A stretch of DNA of 64,000 bases from Strix aluco (GCF_031877795.1 NC_133971.1:8905973-8969972); one strand, 5' to 3'. Numbered from the stretch's first letter, positions 1 through 11,852 are shown. Made by a program: numbers and translations. Notes: generated from the sequence alone by a model not told the origin.

Positions 1-474
1 GCGCAGTTGGGAGGAGAACTGGTAATGGACGCACGGCATGGCTGGGCCCGGCGACGCCTGCTCCTGACAGCGTCTGCCGTGCACGGCAGGTGGTATCTGC
101 CAGCCCCTGGCCCCCGCCCCTGCAACGCCTCCGGTCCGGGGCCCTCAGCGATGGAGCTGGGCTGCGGTGGCAGCGCCCACCCGGCTCCTCCTGGCAGCCC
201 GGACCAGCAGATGGGTGATGGGGAGAGGGCCCGCGGCCCCGGCTCAGCCTCTGCTCCCTCTCTCGCGGGCAGCGCTCCCAGGCCCCACCGCTCGCTGGGG
301 CGACTCGGGTGCTCCTGCCTCAGGGCTCCACCAAGGGGCTTCCTGGCCACCAGCAGCACAGACTGCGACTGCCACCGCCACTGCCACTGCAGCGTGTCAC
401 CGCAGACTGGCACGGCACTGCCGCGCCTACCCCGCGTGCATTACGGACCGGCGCATGGTGACAAAAGGCCCGTT

Positions 475-660
475 GTCCTGTCACCCCCCGGGCCTGTCCC
501 TGCCTGGTGTCCTGCCACCCCCTGGGCCTGTGGTGCCCCTCCTGTCACCCCCTGGCCCTTCACCGCCTGATGTCCTGTCATACCCCGGGCCTGTCACCGC
601 CTGGTGTCCCTCCTGTCCCCCCCAGGCTGTCACCACCCGCTGTCCCCTCCTGCCAGCAGC
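475..660. repeat. Degenerate C-rich tandem repeat
   Basis: Variants of the phrase CCTGTCACCCCC-GGGCCTG, followed by a CCGCCTGGTGTCC-like phrase, recur several times with changes of spacing. This looks like an old, imperfect minisatellite inside the CpG island. Copy boundaries are approximate and were found by eye. Confidence 0.6.
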
Positions 661-957
661 CAGCCAGGGCAAGGCAGCCTGGGGGAGAGGCAGCGGGCTT
701 TGCCATGTGGCACTCGGCTGCCAGTGCTGCCGGGCCGGTGAAGGGAGGGGACGTCTCCGGGTGCCTGAGAAAGGCCCGGCACCGCCTCCTGCCGCCGCCC
801 CGCTTCCCGCTGATGGGGCAGCCCCTTGTTTCCCGGGCAGAGAGGGGCCGCCAGCCCTGCATGCGCTGGGAGGGGCCGGCGCCGGGACCGGGGCCGGGCG
901 GGGCCGGGCGCTCTCAAGTGGCCGCCGCGGGGCCTTTCTCTGGGGCTCCCACCGACG

Positions 958-1216
958 ATGCGAGGCCGGGTCCGGCCCCGCGCCCGCCCCGCGCCCGCCC
1001 CGCGCCCGCCCCGCGCCCGCCCCGCGCCCGCCCCGCGCCCGCCCCGCGCCCGCCCCGCGCCCGCCCCGCGCCCTCTGATCCGCCCCCGCCGGGACACGCT
1101 GAGCCGCGGCGGCTCCAGCGGCGCGGGCCGGGGACCGAGAGCAGCGGCAGCGGTGGCGGTGGCGCTGTCCGTGGCCGTGGTGCTGGCGGCCCGGTGCGGC
1201 CGGCGCCGCGGGGACA
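958..1216 (+). CDS. Possible signal-peptide first exon of the INSR-like copy (weak)
   Basis: An open frame from an ATG at 958 runs through the minisatellite and ends in a hydrophobic Ala/Val/Leu stretch (about 1139-1188) that resembles a signal peptide, then a Cys and a basic tail. A CA|GTGAGT donor follows at 1216/1217 and leaves phase 1. That is the phase needed by the INSR exon 2-like acceptor at 7128, and in INSR exon 1 likewise encodes the signal peptide. Against this, the His-Leu-Tyr-Pro motif I recall before the junction in INSR is absent, the ATG lies before low-complexity repeat, and no ATG sits directly before the hydrophobic stretch. It could equally be noncoding island sequence. 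Confidence 0.25.
976..1073. repeat. 11-bp GC minisatellite, about 9 copies
   Basis: The unit CCCCGCGCCCG repeats without visible interruption for 98 bases (about 8.9 copies). Because 11 is not a multiple of 3, all three forward frames read the same Ala/Arg/Pro cycle, which explains the repetitive protein seen in overlapping frames. The opposite strand is G-rich with regularly spaced GGGG runs and could form G-quadruplexes. Array length is likely variable between individuals and between assemblies. Confidence 0.9.
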
Positions 1217-1840
1217 GTGAGTCGGGGCTGGGGGCGCGGCCGAGGCGGGCGGCGGGGCCCGGGCGGCGGCGGCCCCGCGGCGGGAGGGGCCGAGGCGGGC
1301 GGCGCGGGGCGGCCCCGCCGCATTTTGACCCTTCGTAGCCGTGGGGGGGGCGGCTGCCGCGCCAGGCCGCACCGCGGGGCCGGCGGCTGGGGCGGCTTGG
1401 CCGGGGCCTGCGGCGCCGGGAGCGGGGCCCGCGGCCCTCCCGCGGGGAGCGGCTCGGGTCACCTTCGTCCCGGGGCCGGCGTGTTTGGCCCCAAACGGGG
1501 CCGCGCGGAGGGAAGGTCTGGGTGGCGGCTGCGGCGGGAGCTGGGACAGTGCCTGGCCAGGCTGCAGCTCCCCCCGGTTCGCCTGAGGATTGACCCTATG
1601 GCACCTCCTGAGCCTCCGGGACTCTCGCTTGAGCGGGCGCGGTACTGGCGACGGTCTGGCTGTGCCGCCCGGGGCCGGGGATCGGGGTGGGGAAGGGCAC
1701 GGCCCCCCCCCGGCCCTGCTGCTGGGAAGGGGCTGAGCCGCGGTGCCCGACCCCGCTCTCCTGGGCCGCTTTCAGACCCGGCTCTAGTTACAGAAGGGTT
1801 TAGCGAGGCGTGGGGCTGGGGGGTTTGTCTTTAACTGCGG

Positions 1841-4800
1841 GAATGCTTCGAGGGAGCCGTTCAAATCCACAGGTGTTAAAGGGGGATGAAGCTCGGAGGT
1901 CGGGATTGGAGTTTGAACGGGGTCTGGTAAAGTACAAGACCCCGTAAAGGTATAAAGGTGTTGTGCTGGAGGTCACGAGCTTGCTAAATCCAGGCTGACA
2001 TGAGTTTCAGCCTTACAAGCTGTTTTGATGGGTCACGTCAAATACGCTTGCTTAGCAAATTATTCTAGTTAGAGGTTTTTGAATGATGTTCACAAATGTT
2101 TTTTAATAAAAGGAAAGTATTTATCTAAAGAGAGCTGACTGGGTACGTAAATCACCTGTCCCACAGACAGCCCCATACCCCTGTCAGCTTTCCCTTCGCA
2201 GAGGCAATAGCAGGTTCCAGTGCAGACAGTGCAGTGACGGCTGGTTTTGAGCTGTGTCTGCTGTTCAGAGAATAAAGCAGGCTGTACCCTTAAGACAGCC
2301 CCTTTTTCCCAGCAATCGGACAAGTTACATATTTCAAAAATAGCCCAGTTTCTTCCTCATACATGTTTTTACGTTAGAAGCCTTGAGAGAGACCAGTGGT
2401 ACGGTTTTGACTTGGGTGGGTAAGTTCCAGCTGTCAAAGCGTGTCCAAACCTGCCCCTTGCCAGCAGAGAAGTGGAAAGGGGAGTTGACAGACAGCACTA
2501 ATAATAAATGCGTATACACCGCCGGTCCAACAGTTCCTAATCTGAAAACGTTATTATCACTACTACAGTGAAGCTTCTTATTTATTTATTTATGTATTTA
2601 TTTATTTAAATCATGTTCGGCTTTTTTGGGTTGCAGGTGTGTTTACGATCTTAACTCCCTAATCTTTGCTGTACTGCTACGCGGTGGGAAAATAGGCTCG
2701 ACAATTCATGGATGGAGAAACAGCAGCAATGCACAAGATGCCAAAACAAAGTCTGGGAGGCATGGCAGTATGCGTCGTGTTTTCTGTTTGTGTTTTGAAC
2801 TAATGAGGAGAGCGTGATGGTACAGCAAACCGGGCTTCCTAGGCCAGACTGTGAGGTTATAGATGCCTTTGGCACTAAAGAAAGCGACCTCCGTGAGAGG
2901 TTTGCCCTCAGTTCAGCAGCGCGGTCTGGAGCAGTGAGAGAGAACAGGCAGCTGAGATGTTGTCGGAGGGGCTGGAGGTTTATAGACACTTTTGAGTCTG
3001 TATCTCAGTTTGCTTCACTGCTCAGATCTAAATGGCTGAGGTGGAAAACTGAAGTTTAAAAATGAACACTTCAAAATCAGATTTTTGAATGTTTATTAAA
3101 CTATTGCTGCAGTAGGCTAGAAGCTGTCTCGCAGCTTCTACTAACAGCTTCTCCTAACCTGTCACTTGACAGGATGTTTTCCTCTCTCAGCAGTTATCCC
3201 AAGAAACACCAAAAGCCCTTTTTCCAGTTTCCTAACTACCACTTCTGAAAGTCAGCCTTACACAGAATTGCAAAGCTTTTGACTTGACCAAAATGAGTGT
3301 AATTTTTCTTAAATAATTTGCTTATTGAAGTGAAGTAGGCAGCGAACACTATAAAAATGCAGGATTAACTAATAGCTTAAATGGTTTGTGATCTTTCTGT
3401 GTAGTGCTGCATTATTCTGGTCTTTCTTGATTGTTAATGGGCCAGAGCTCTGAAGCAGCGAATCGTTGAGGTTTGGTATCCACATGGTTTACTATAAACA
3501 GGCTTAAGTTCCAGCTCGTCCCCTGGTTAGACTCAGTCTTGAAAACCAACCTCTGACATCAGATCTAGTTTCTTCATTCAGTACTTTAAGGCTGTTACCG
3601 AACTAGTTTGCTGAAGAGGCTTTGGTATCTTGGGATTTTGTTTGTTTGTTTGTTTCTAAAAAGCAAGCCTTGCAGCTTTTTTTCCTTGGGGATCTGATGA
3701 AACATGTCTGTAATGATGTTTTGGGTGTTTTTCAGTTACTCTGAATAGCTTGGTAACTAGGGATGGAGGAGTGTTTCCTCTCCTGCAGCGTAATGCTGTG
3801 CTGCTGACATGGAGCCTGTTTCTGCTGAAATTTGGGAATTTATGTTTAGTAGAGATTTTGCCAGTAGTTTGACCAGCAATAGCTTTGGGCCTATGACTGG
3901 AGAATCAGTTTGAGATTTTGCTTTTCCTGAAAGCTGATTTATGTGGGTTTTTTTGAGACCAGGTTGTCTGCATTATAATTGGCTGCTCAACTTTGCGCTC
4001 CTTCTTCTGGGATCAAACCTGCGTAGCCTTCATACTGAATTGTTGATTAATTCCCCTGCCCCTGCATCACACTATGAAGAGAAGTTGTGGAAAAACACTT
4101 AATTACTTTGCTTAAAACTGCTTCTTTTTGTCTTGGTAACAATAAATTTCTGGGGTGGCTTAAGCAGCTTCTGCATGAACAGAAGATACAAATTGCTGAA
4201 GAGAACTCAAAAGCATGAAAACCCTCCAACAAAAAAAGCGTATTTGCTTTCAGATACTCTTAACTCCTTACTCTTCTCCTTGATCCTTGAGGTGGTTGAC
4301 AAAAGGAGCTCAGATACCGTGGTGGTATTCCTCACTTAAAAAGTAAACCGAAGTAGAAAATGAAAAATAAGTCTTAAGTGTCATTTTCTCTAACTGTGGA
4401 AAAATCTGTATAAACCCTTTTAATCTTTGTACATTTAGAATTATATTAGCCTTTTATTCAGTTGCTTGTTTCAGAAAAAAACCCCTAATTTGCTTTAAAT
4501 GTCTCCTAAGTTTCTATTCCAGGCTAACGTTGGCATCTGCCGTTGCCTTCCGTGAAGAGGCCTTGTGCAGAAGCCCCCAGTACTGGAACCCCTTAAGCCC
4601 AGCAGACAATGCGCCAGTTTATTACGTTGCTGTTGCTCGGCTTTCAAAGCAGCAGAGTTTGAGTAACCCGGGTCACATCCTGGTGTGCCAGGATGCGTAG
4701 AACCTCCTGTTTGGTCTGTGCTGGCAGCACTAATGACAAATAATGTATTCTGCATGAGAGCTGGTGAAAAATACGAAAATATTTCTAAAATGCAAACAGC

Positions 4801-7127
4801 TGATGGACTGTGGCTGTGTACTTCCAGCTCTGGTAGATTGATATGATTATTTAACACTTCAAGATGCTTTGCTGTTTACTCCCAAGCTTCACTTGCCTCT
4901 TTTTAGCTGCGCTCCTGGAGCAGGGGTAGCTCTGTGGATTAAGGGGTTGTCTGGGGGCCAGCTTGTGGCCAATTTCTAGTGACTTACCTAGTTCTAGTCA
5001 AAATGATGAAAGACTCAGGTAATTATGCTTCGTGTATAGGTGCATTTTGTGGCCTTAAGCCACAAGAACAGCCTAGAGCTTTTACTCTCGAAGTATTTCT
5101 TAGTCTGTCGAGTTGAGCTGTATGTTTTGACCCTTCCTTAAGGTCAGCTGTGCACATTCAGATTACTCGAGGTAGTACTTTGTCCTCTGCTATGGCCGTT
5201 GGCCGTGGGTACCACCTCAGCTTGCTGTGTTTGGCCTGTGTGCTCAACAAGCAGTAAATAAGAAGCAAGCTGTTGGATTTTGCATTTCTCAGGTAGCTCT
5301 AGCTGCACCGGTGTCTTGTACATTGAATTTCAGTGTTTATTTGCCCTTCGGTTGTTTCTTCTTTCATGAAGAAACCACTGGCCTGCCCTGTCACACACTT
5401 GCTTCCTTGGAAATACCTATCTTAATTATCTAAAATGAAATATTTAGAGTACTTGAAGTGTTGCTCTCCCAGTTCTTTTAGCCCACGGTTGGGATGTGCA
5501 GCAAGACAGCTTTCTGCCTTACTTCCAGTTTGGCTGCAGTTTTTTATGGAGCAAAGAGGTTGCCGGTAGTTGGTCATCAGATTTCCTTTCCCAGTTTTAA
5601 AAAGTTGATCTTTGAGGCACTGTGTGCATTAATTTTTTCTTCCAGAAAGCAATTTATGAAACGACTTGGATATAGTGACAGAAAATCCCACTGGGCAATA
5701 ACATTGCTTCAAATTCTATATTAGTGTTGCCAGATTTATTGATTTTTTTTATTCCAGTGGAGCAAATTTTTGAATAATCATTAAGATGTTTGCATAGAAT
5801 TTATTTGTAACCCACACAGCAGTGGTCTGTGTAAAACCATGAGGAGTCAGACAATTGTCACTATTAAACATTTGTCTCTACCTCAGTTTGGTAAGGCCTG
5901 ATTATTGCTGGGTGATTTCTTGAAGCTGTGGCATAGTAATTTTACAGTCAGTGAGCTTTACATACAGTGACAAAAAGAGCAAAGATCCTCTGCTTTTAAT
6001 TCTTAGGGGGCAGGGAGACAGGGTTGGGCTGTCTCAGCTGTAGTCAAGAGAGAATCCCTCAAGTGGATGCAGTCTTAAAAAGATAATCATTAAAAAAGAA
6101 TCCCCCTGAACAGGACAGGGGAGCGGTTGTTTTGCAGCGTTGTGTTGCCAAGCAGGTTTGCCTTTCCACAGGCTTCTCCCTTGAACATCAAGGTCCAGCT
6201 GTGTATTTCTATGAGGTTTGGTTTGAAAAGGGTTATCACCGGGGCTTTTGTTGTGCTCTACAGGCATGGGGCCCTGAATTTCTTTCTTGATTTCTTACCT
6301 GTGCTTAGAGTTTTAAAAAATATTCCCCTTTTTGCTTTCCGTCTTTTCGTTTTGCTGGTGCCTGGATTCATATTATTCTGTTTACCTTCTAATTTATGCT
6401 TCATGTAATTGTTCGCTTTGCCAGGTCTTTGGGTTACTGGTTGTACTAAATAAACTGTCCAGGTAGTCAAGGCAGGGAGATTCGCAACCTTGGGAAAATA
6501 ATAACAAAAAAGCCCAAACTCCGAATCTGACCAGAATGCTTACGGCAAAAATTACTAGTGAGTAAATTACTCCTGTCAGCAAAGTCTGGGCAAGAGTGTA
6601 GGCTGTACTCGTGCATGTGTCCAGCTTTTTCTGCTCTCTTCCGCAGCACTACCGTTTCCTAGCCATTACTCTTTTCCTATCTTCCCCTCCCTGCATAACC
6701 ATTCTAAATTACTTTCTCTGATCCACTGGCATTAATTGCACAACCTGAGATGAGGTAGGTGTGCTGCTGGCAATATCTAAAGAAAACAGACTCTGTTGCA
6801 TAGACATCTCTTACTTTTGTAAACGCCAAATGACGTCTAAGAACTGGTGTTACAACTGCTGTTGTGATAGAGGTAACATCCAGAAACTCAAGATGGCAGA
6901 AAAAGTTATGAAATACCCCTTCAGTCTTATTTTGTAATCCTATACCAGGGAATGTTCCCCACAGTACATTTCTTAGCACTTGAAGCATGCTTTACTGAAA
7001 GGGACCTGGCAGTGAATTCTGAGTGTAGCCTTATATTCTTGTGCGGTTGGACAAAACTGTGTATTTAGATAACTAAAACAATTACCTTGTATTAAATAGA
7101 TAAATAACATTGTTCTTTGCCTTCCAG
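1841..7127 (+). other. Non-coding stretch, possible intron 1 of the INSR-like copy
   Basis: AT-richer DNA with only short chance open frames. I saw no exon, RNA gene or recognisable transposon here. The only structured element is the TTTA microsatellite near 2578. It ends in a clear polypyrimidine tract and AG at 7126-7127. Confidence 0.5.
2578..2609. repeat. (TTTA)n microsatellite
   Basis: About eight TTTA/TTTG-type tetranucleotide units with one TGTA variant in the middle. Confidence 0.85.
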
Positions 7128-7228
7128 TCTGCAGAAGAATGGACATTGCCAACATCTGACCCGGCTGAACATGCTTGAGAACTGCGCTGTGATTGGGGGC
7201 CACTTGCAAATATTGCTGATGTTTAAAA

Positions 7229-7589
7229 CCAAGCTGTCGGGGGAGGCAGCAGGTCTGCCACCAGCCTGATTGAAGAAGAATTTAGCCTTGATGAAATTCC
7301 AGTGTATCCATGAGGGGCCGGAAAGTCCCAAGAAGAGCTGAACAAGCAAGATAAGAGGAACTGTGAACTGAGAAACAGCACGAAGAAGCTGCAGTTTTGC
7401 ACGTCTACACAAAGCACAAGGAAGAAAAAGAACTAGCCAATAGTAATGTTGAGAAACAACTTTATGACCCATAAAAAGAGCACATGGTATTGTAATGAGG
7501 ATATATAAGAACAACGTGAATAATAAACTTTAGAGACATTGCTTGCACCAGTTTTTGTTGTCGTGTCTGTCTCTACCGTGACACCAAGC
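7229..7589. repeat. Target-site duplication CCAAGC flanking the solo LTR
   Basis: CCAAGC occurs at 7229-7234 immediately before the LTR and again at 7584-7589 immediately after it. The two copies are identical, so they show no sign of mutation since insertion. Confidence 0.88.
7235..7583 (+). mobile_element. Solo LTR of an endogenous retrovirus inside the INSR-like exon
   Basis: The element begins TGTC and ends GACA, perfect inverted termini with the TG...CA rule, and is 349 bp long. Both sides carry CCAAGC, a 6-bp target-site duplication. On the + strand a TATA-like motif (ATATATAAG, about 7501-7509) is followed by an AATAAA at 7522-7527, the expected order for a U3-R-U5 LTR. There is no internal retroviral sequence or second LTR, so this is a solo LTR left by recombination. 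A length near 350 bp with a 6-bp duplication fits alpha- or beta-type avian retroviruses, but I cannot name the family. Removing it with one duplicate restores continuity of the flanking INSR-like sequence. Confidence 0.85.
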
Positions 7590-9608
7590 GTGAAGATTTG
7601 CATGAACTCAGCTTTCCTAAACTGACTATGATTACAGACTACTTGCTTCTTTTTGGCGTGTATGGCCTCGAAAGGTTAAAGGGACTTTTCCCCAACCTCA
7701 CTGTGATTCAAGGAGCTCATCTGTTTTTTACCTCCGTGCTGGTCATTTTTGAGATGGTTCGCCTGAAGGAGATCTGCCTCTGTAACCTGATGAACATTAC
7801 TCGAGGCTCTGTGTGGATGGAGAAGAACAATGAATTGTGTGACTTGTCCATGATCAACTGGTCAAGGATTTTAGATTCTGCAGAAGATAATTACATCGTG
7901 GCCAAGGATGACAAAGAGGAGTGTGGAGATGTGTGTCCAGGAGCTGTGGGAGGGAAGAGCAGCCGCCCACCTACTGTGATAACTGGCATTGTCATTGAAC
8001 ACTGCTGGACCCACGATCGCTGTCAGAGAGGTGAGTCTGGGGAGTGGTGTATGTCAGCTGTGTTTTTGCTGTCAGTTTTTAACCTGTCAGACCTGTGGGA
8101 GGGCTAATAGGTGCCTATTAACCTGCTACCTTTAAGCACAGCTTCCTAAAAGCAAGGCTCAAAATTAATGTGAGTTGGGTGAAGCAAGGACCTATGGGAT
8201 GGGGCTGTTTTAGCAGTTCTTTCACCTGTGTGAATAATGTATCCAAGCATGTTGTCTTTGGTTTCTTTGGAAAGTTAGGGACTGCCTAAAGCTCACAAGT
8301 TTAACTGACTGTGAGTGTATCTGGTATCTTGTGTAATATTTAAAGTGGTATTAGTATCTCTGGTGGCGTTTGGGTAGGGAAATGAAAGTCCAGATTGCCT
8401 GAAAGGCTGCAGCAGGCAGAAACAGAGCGGGGGAGAAAAGTCTGGTGGAATAAACCCAACTCTGTACAGGTGCAGTTACGTTTTTACTGAAACATTACTG
8501 CTGTAAGAAGCTGTAAGGCCTGTGGATGAGTGAGCAACTTTTGCACAGCAAGAAGCCGGAAGCCAGGTCAGACCTGAAGGGAAAAGGAGAAGGAGGAGAG
8601 AGGACCTGGGGGGGGGCTGCCTGCAGCAGGAGTCCTGGGGAGGGTGAAATAACTGGACTTTGAGTCTGGGGTTTTGTTCAGGGGAGAAGGTGTGTTCAGA
8701 AATTTGGCTGCTGCTGCAACCCCTGAACTGCAGTTCTTAAACTGTATTAGCGTTGCTTTTAATTTCATACAGCTTTGTTTTTTCCAAACTTGGAACTGAC
8801 CTTAAGTTTAGTTTTACTTACATATTTACTTTGATTGATGTTAAATCTGACTGACAGGGAGCAAAGTGAATTGAGGTAAACCTGACACATTTAGAGCTGT
8901 CTGTCTCTCTGGAGGTAGTGCATCCAAAAGAGGCAGCGTGTCCTAAGATGAAATGAGGAAACTTGTGGGCTGGAGAGAATTTCTTGCCAAGCTTTAAAGG
9001 CGACTCTCAGTGTTAAGTGCCAAATTTGAGAAGGAATTCCTACCGGTATGCATAAACTAATGAAATTACTGTGGTTTCCCCTCTGACACTCCTCACCCCA
9101 AAATCGTCTAGCTTCCTTTTGGAGAAGGTGGTTGTTTTTGTTGCCACAATAACAGGGTATGAGCAAGAAGATGCAAACGTGTATGTGTGTTTCTTTTTTA
9201 AAATGAAAAAGAAGGTTATAAGGCATTTTAGTTTGTAAACTCTTCTGGTATATGGTTCAGCAGCGCTGAAACCTGACTCCTTATACACTCGTGTTTTATG
9301 CTTTCCATATTTCATAACGTTAAAGATCTAACTGAAACTTTTTCTGTGGCTAGACCATTCATAATGTCCCTCGTCCGTGTGAATTTTCTGGGGCTGTGCT
9401 ACAGCAGGCTGGAATACATGGTTTCTCTCTTTTCTATGACTGCCTATTTCCATGAAACCTGTAGGAATGAAATATTTTTACCACTGGGGCAGAAATCTCA
9501 GCTCCTGAGCCTCTCATACAAATTCAGCTAAATTTACTGGAGGGTACCCGTGCAGTATCACACGCTCTCTTAGCTTAGTTACCTAAGGAAGACAAGCTTG
9601 TAAGTCCA

Positions 9609-9648
9609 TTTGACTTGAATTTGAAATTGAAATTTGAATTTGAAAATG
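9609..9648. repeat. ATTTGAA-type short repeat cluster
   Basis: Several overlapping variants of TTTGAATTTGAAATTG follow each other. It is simple-sequence-like, with no recognised function. Confidence 0.5.
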
Positions 9649-9910
9649 ATTTCTAGAGTAATTATATACAGATGCTCCCATCTGGTTTTCTGTGTTCCTT
9701 GTAGAAGATTTAGAGAAGCAATGCTCCTACATATTTGGGCTGTAGTTGGTGTGCATTTTCAAAACACTTAACAAGCCACACTTACCTTTGTTTTGCATGT
9801 AAAGATTTGTGCTATTATTTATTGGTAGCTGGTGCTCAGCAAGCTGCTCTCTGTATTATATTGTGCCTCATGACACCTGCCTGGATGCCTCTCAAGTTAT
9901 TCTAACAGCT

Positions 9911-9966
9911 TGAGTAGTCTTTTAGAGCTTTCAGAGTTTTTTGAGTAGTCTTTTGAATAGTCTTTA
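9911..9966. repeat. Three short direct repeats of GAGTAGTCTTTT
   Basis: The phrase GAGTAGTCTTTT occurs at about 9912 and 9943, and a GAATAGTCTTT variant follows directly. It is probably a small local duplication. Confidence 0.55.
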
Positions 9967-11811
9967 GATTTTCAACACACATGCACACTAGTAACTGTGG
10001 TGGAGATTAAGTGGCATTTATTTAGTGAACCTGTTCATCTCTGTTTGCTCTGTTCTCTTTTCTTGTGCCACCCATAACGTATCCTTAGCATGTGTAATTT
10101 TTTTCTCAAGATTATTAAGCGCTTGTGTGAAATGTACTTTGGCTTTCCTCAGCCTGAAGAGCCTCACAGCAACTCCCCGAACCGAGGGTACGAATGTCAT
10201 GAAATCTTTCCTTCTGCATTTTTGTAGCTTATCTGGGAATCTTCAGCAGTTAATTCTGTGTTGAAGTTCCCATCTCTCTGGTTTTAAGTGTATTCTCCTC
10301 CTTTATGTTTGCTCTTTGGCTTTTAACCAATGCTGGAATGAAATGTAGCAATTTCAGTATCGTTTTCTTGGGGGAGGTTTGGTTTGGTGTGTTGTTTGTT
10401 TTAACGCAGGTTATTTGTACCCCTGGTTTGTTTTACAGAACTTGGTGTAGAATCTCCTGGTTGCTATTTTTTGTTTTGCATCTCTGGATGGGAAGTTGTT
10501 GCTGTCTAATCTGAGAGCGCTGCTGCCCTGGGACTGTGGGCTAGGATATTTTGTTTGCTGTTTTGTCTACCAGAAAAAATTCTTCAAAAATCTTAAAGAA
10601 TATGTAAATAACAATAGTTTTGATGTTACAGAGTGTGTGTCAGTCTCACAGTTGCTGTGTCAAGTCGCTGGGACGTGGCAGGCTGTGGGTGAGGATCTGT
10701 TGCCCCTCGGGCCGTGCACCACCAGAGAGGACAGTGTTCCCCTGTCAGAACCAGTCCCACCCTCTTGATTTCAGGTCACCACTCTCCTAAACCAAAGCCC
10801 CTCAGAGGCAGGGGCAGAAAGCTGACAAAGCCTCTCCCAGGGAGTAAACACCAGTTTGCCTCGGGAACTGCTTCTCTGCACGGTGCTGGGATGAGATCTG
10901 TTAACAGCCCCATTCTGCATATGTGTGTCTGTGTGTGTTCTCACAGCTCCCGTGGAAGTAGCTGGGCTCCTCTGAACGCCAAGGCACGGCCAGAGGAGGC
11001 AGGAGTCTGAGTGATGAAGCAGTGCTTCGAATGCTGTTTTCTGGGAGAGAAACAATCGGGCATCTACCAAGGAGCTCGTTGCCCTGATTCCTACTGCCAT
11101 GGAACGTGCCACCTGCTGAAACCAGCAGCAGAAATGTCAGAGCTCTCTGCACCCTCTTGTTGAAAGTTCTGCACGATGACAGTGTCACAAATCCGCAGGC
11201 CATGTGTGCAGGGAAAAGCAGCTAGCAGGTCAGATGCGAGTGCTGCAGCACTGCTGCTGTCAGCAGCTGTTGAGCACGAGCAGCATGAGAAACGGGGGAG
11301 CTCAGGGGGTTATTCAGCCTGTTCCTTGGCAGGTCACTCCCTTCCACAGCGGGCTTCTTCACTGCCTCCAGAGACGCCCGAAACTGAGCCCTGCGCAGAC
11401 ACACGCGAACACACAGGCACAGACACCTCCCGCAGGACAAACATCTCCCCACCTTGGAGAGGTTCCTGCTGTGTCACCCTCTGTGGGGTGCAGAGACAAG
11501 TGCTGGAGGGGGCAAGGTTACAGCTCACCCCGACCCTTGGATTGCCCAGTCGGGTCCCCATCGGACCTGCGGCAAACCAGCTTCCCCTCCTGCCCGCTCT
11601 GCCCTCGGCATCTTCTGCGTGGCGGGTGGGCGGCTGCAGCAGGATTTTCTGCAGGAGGAGGCACCACGGGCATGGCCCTGGGGCTCCGGGGGCCCATGGC
11701 CATGCCCCCCAGCAGGCAAGTGTCACCCACAGTGTGGCAGGTGGGACAGGGAGAGGCACCAGGAGAAGGGGGAGAAAGCACTACCCAGAGATGGGGTCAG
11801 ACAAACAGCGA

Positions 11812-11817
11812 TTTATT
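11812..11817 (-). terminator. Poly(A) signal AATAAA of the Topors-like gene
   Basis: TTTATT on the + strand reads AATAAA on the - strand. It lies 36 bases beyond the family-type stop codon at 11853-11855, a usual distance for a compact 3' UTR. Confidence 0.75.
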
Positions 11818-11852
11818 GACTTTTCCTTGAAAAAAGACTTGCTACAGCCCTG

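Larger units (their letters stand above)
1..1840. promoter_or_regulatory. GC-rich CpG island
   Basis: The first 1.8 kb is extremely GC-rich with dense CG dinucleotides and GC-box-like runs, and composition drops sharply after about 1840. Long open frames occur in several frames and on both strands, as expected from GC-rich DNA with few stops, so I do not call them genes. Vertebrate islands of this kind normally mark promoters and first exons. The nearest + strand gene fragment is the INSR-like exon at 7128, and RGL1 begins further downstream. Which gene the island serves, if any, cannot be decided from the sequence. Confidence 0.75.
7128..8030 (+). pseudogene. INSR: Insulin receptor (INSR) exon 2-like copy, frameshifted and split by an LTR
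   Basis: The translation matches the first leucine-rich (L1) domain and the start of the Cys-rich region of the insulin receptor, the part that binds insulin. Recognisable segments are [11 protein letters not shown] before the insertion, then [54 protein letters not shown] and CWTH. IGF1R and INSRR fit clearly less well. The exon has an intact acceptor (cttccag, 7121-7127) and donor (gtgagt at 8031), with phase 1 at both ends as in INSR, so it is an unprocessed genomic copy. Damage: one base is missing around 7151-7155, one codon is missing near 7901, a conserved Cys is Arg (CGC, 7964-7966), and a solo LTR sits at 7235-7583. No exon 3 or later INSR exon was seen downstream. The copy cannot make a normal L1 domain. 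Confidence 0.9.
8031..11811. other. Non-coding stretch between the INSR-like copy and the Topors-like pseudogene
   Basis: It starts with the donor of the INSR-like exon. No INSR exon 3-like sequence and no other coding exon were found. Minor local repeats lie at 9609-9648 and 9911-9966. From about 10.7 kb the DNA becomes GC-richer toward the Topors-like gene, with overlapping chance open frames. Confidence 0.5.

Noticed and set aside
7-1834. Many overlapping long open frames on both strands
   Set aside because: They overlap in several frames inside extreme GC-rich and tandem-repeat DNA with few stop codons. No conserved domain is visible except the weak signal-peptide-like end noted separately.
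11176-11830. Two long + strand open frames next to the Topors-like gene
   Set aside because: They overlap each other and - strand frames in GC-rich DNA, with low-complexity composition and no domain.
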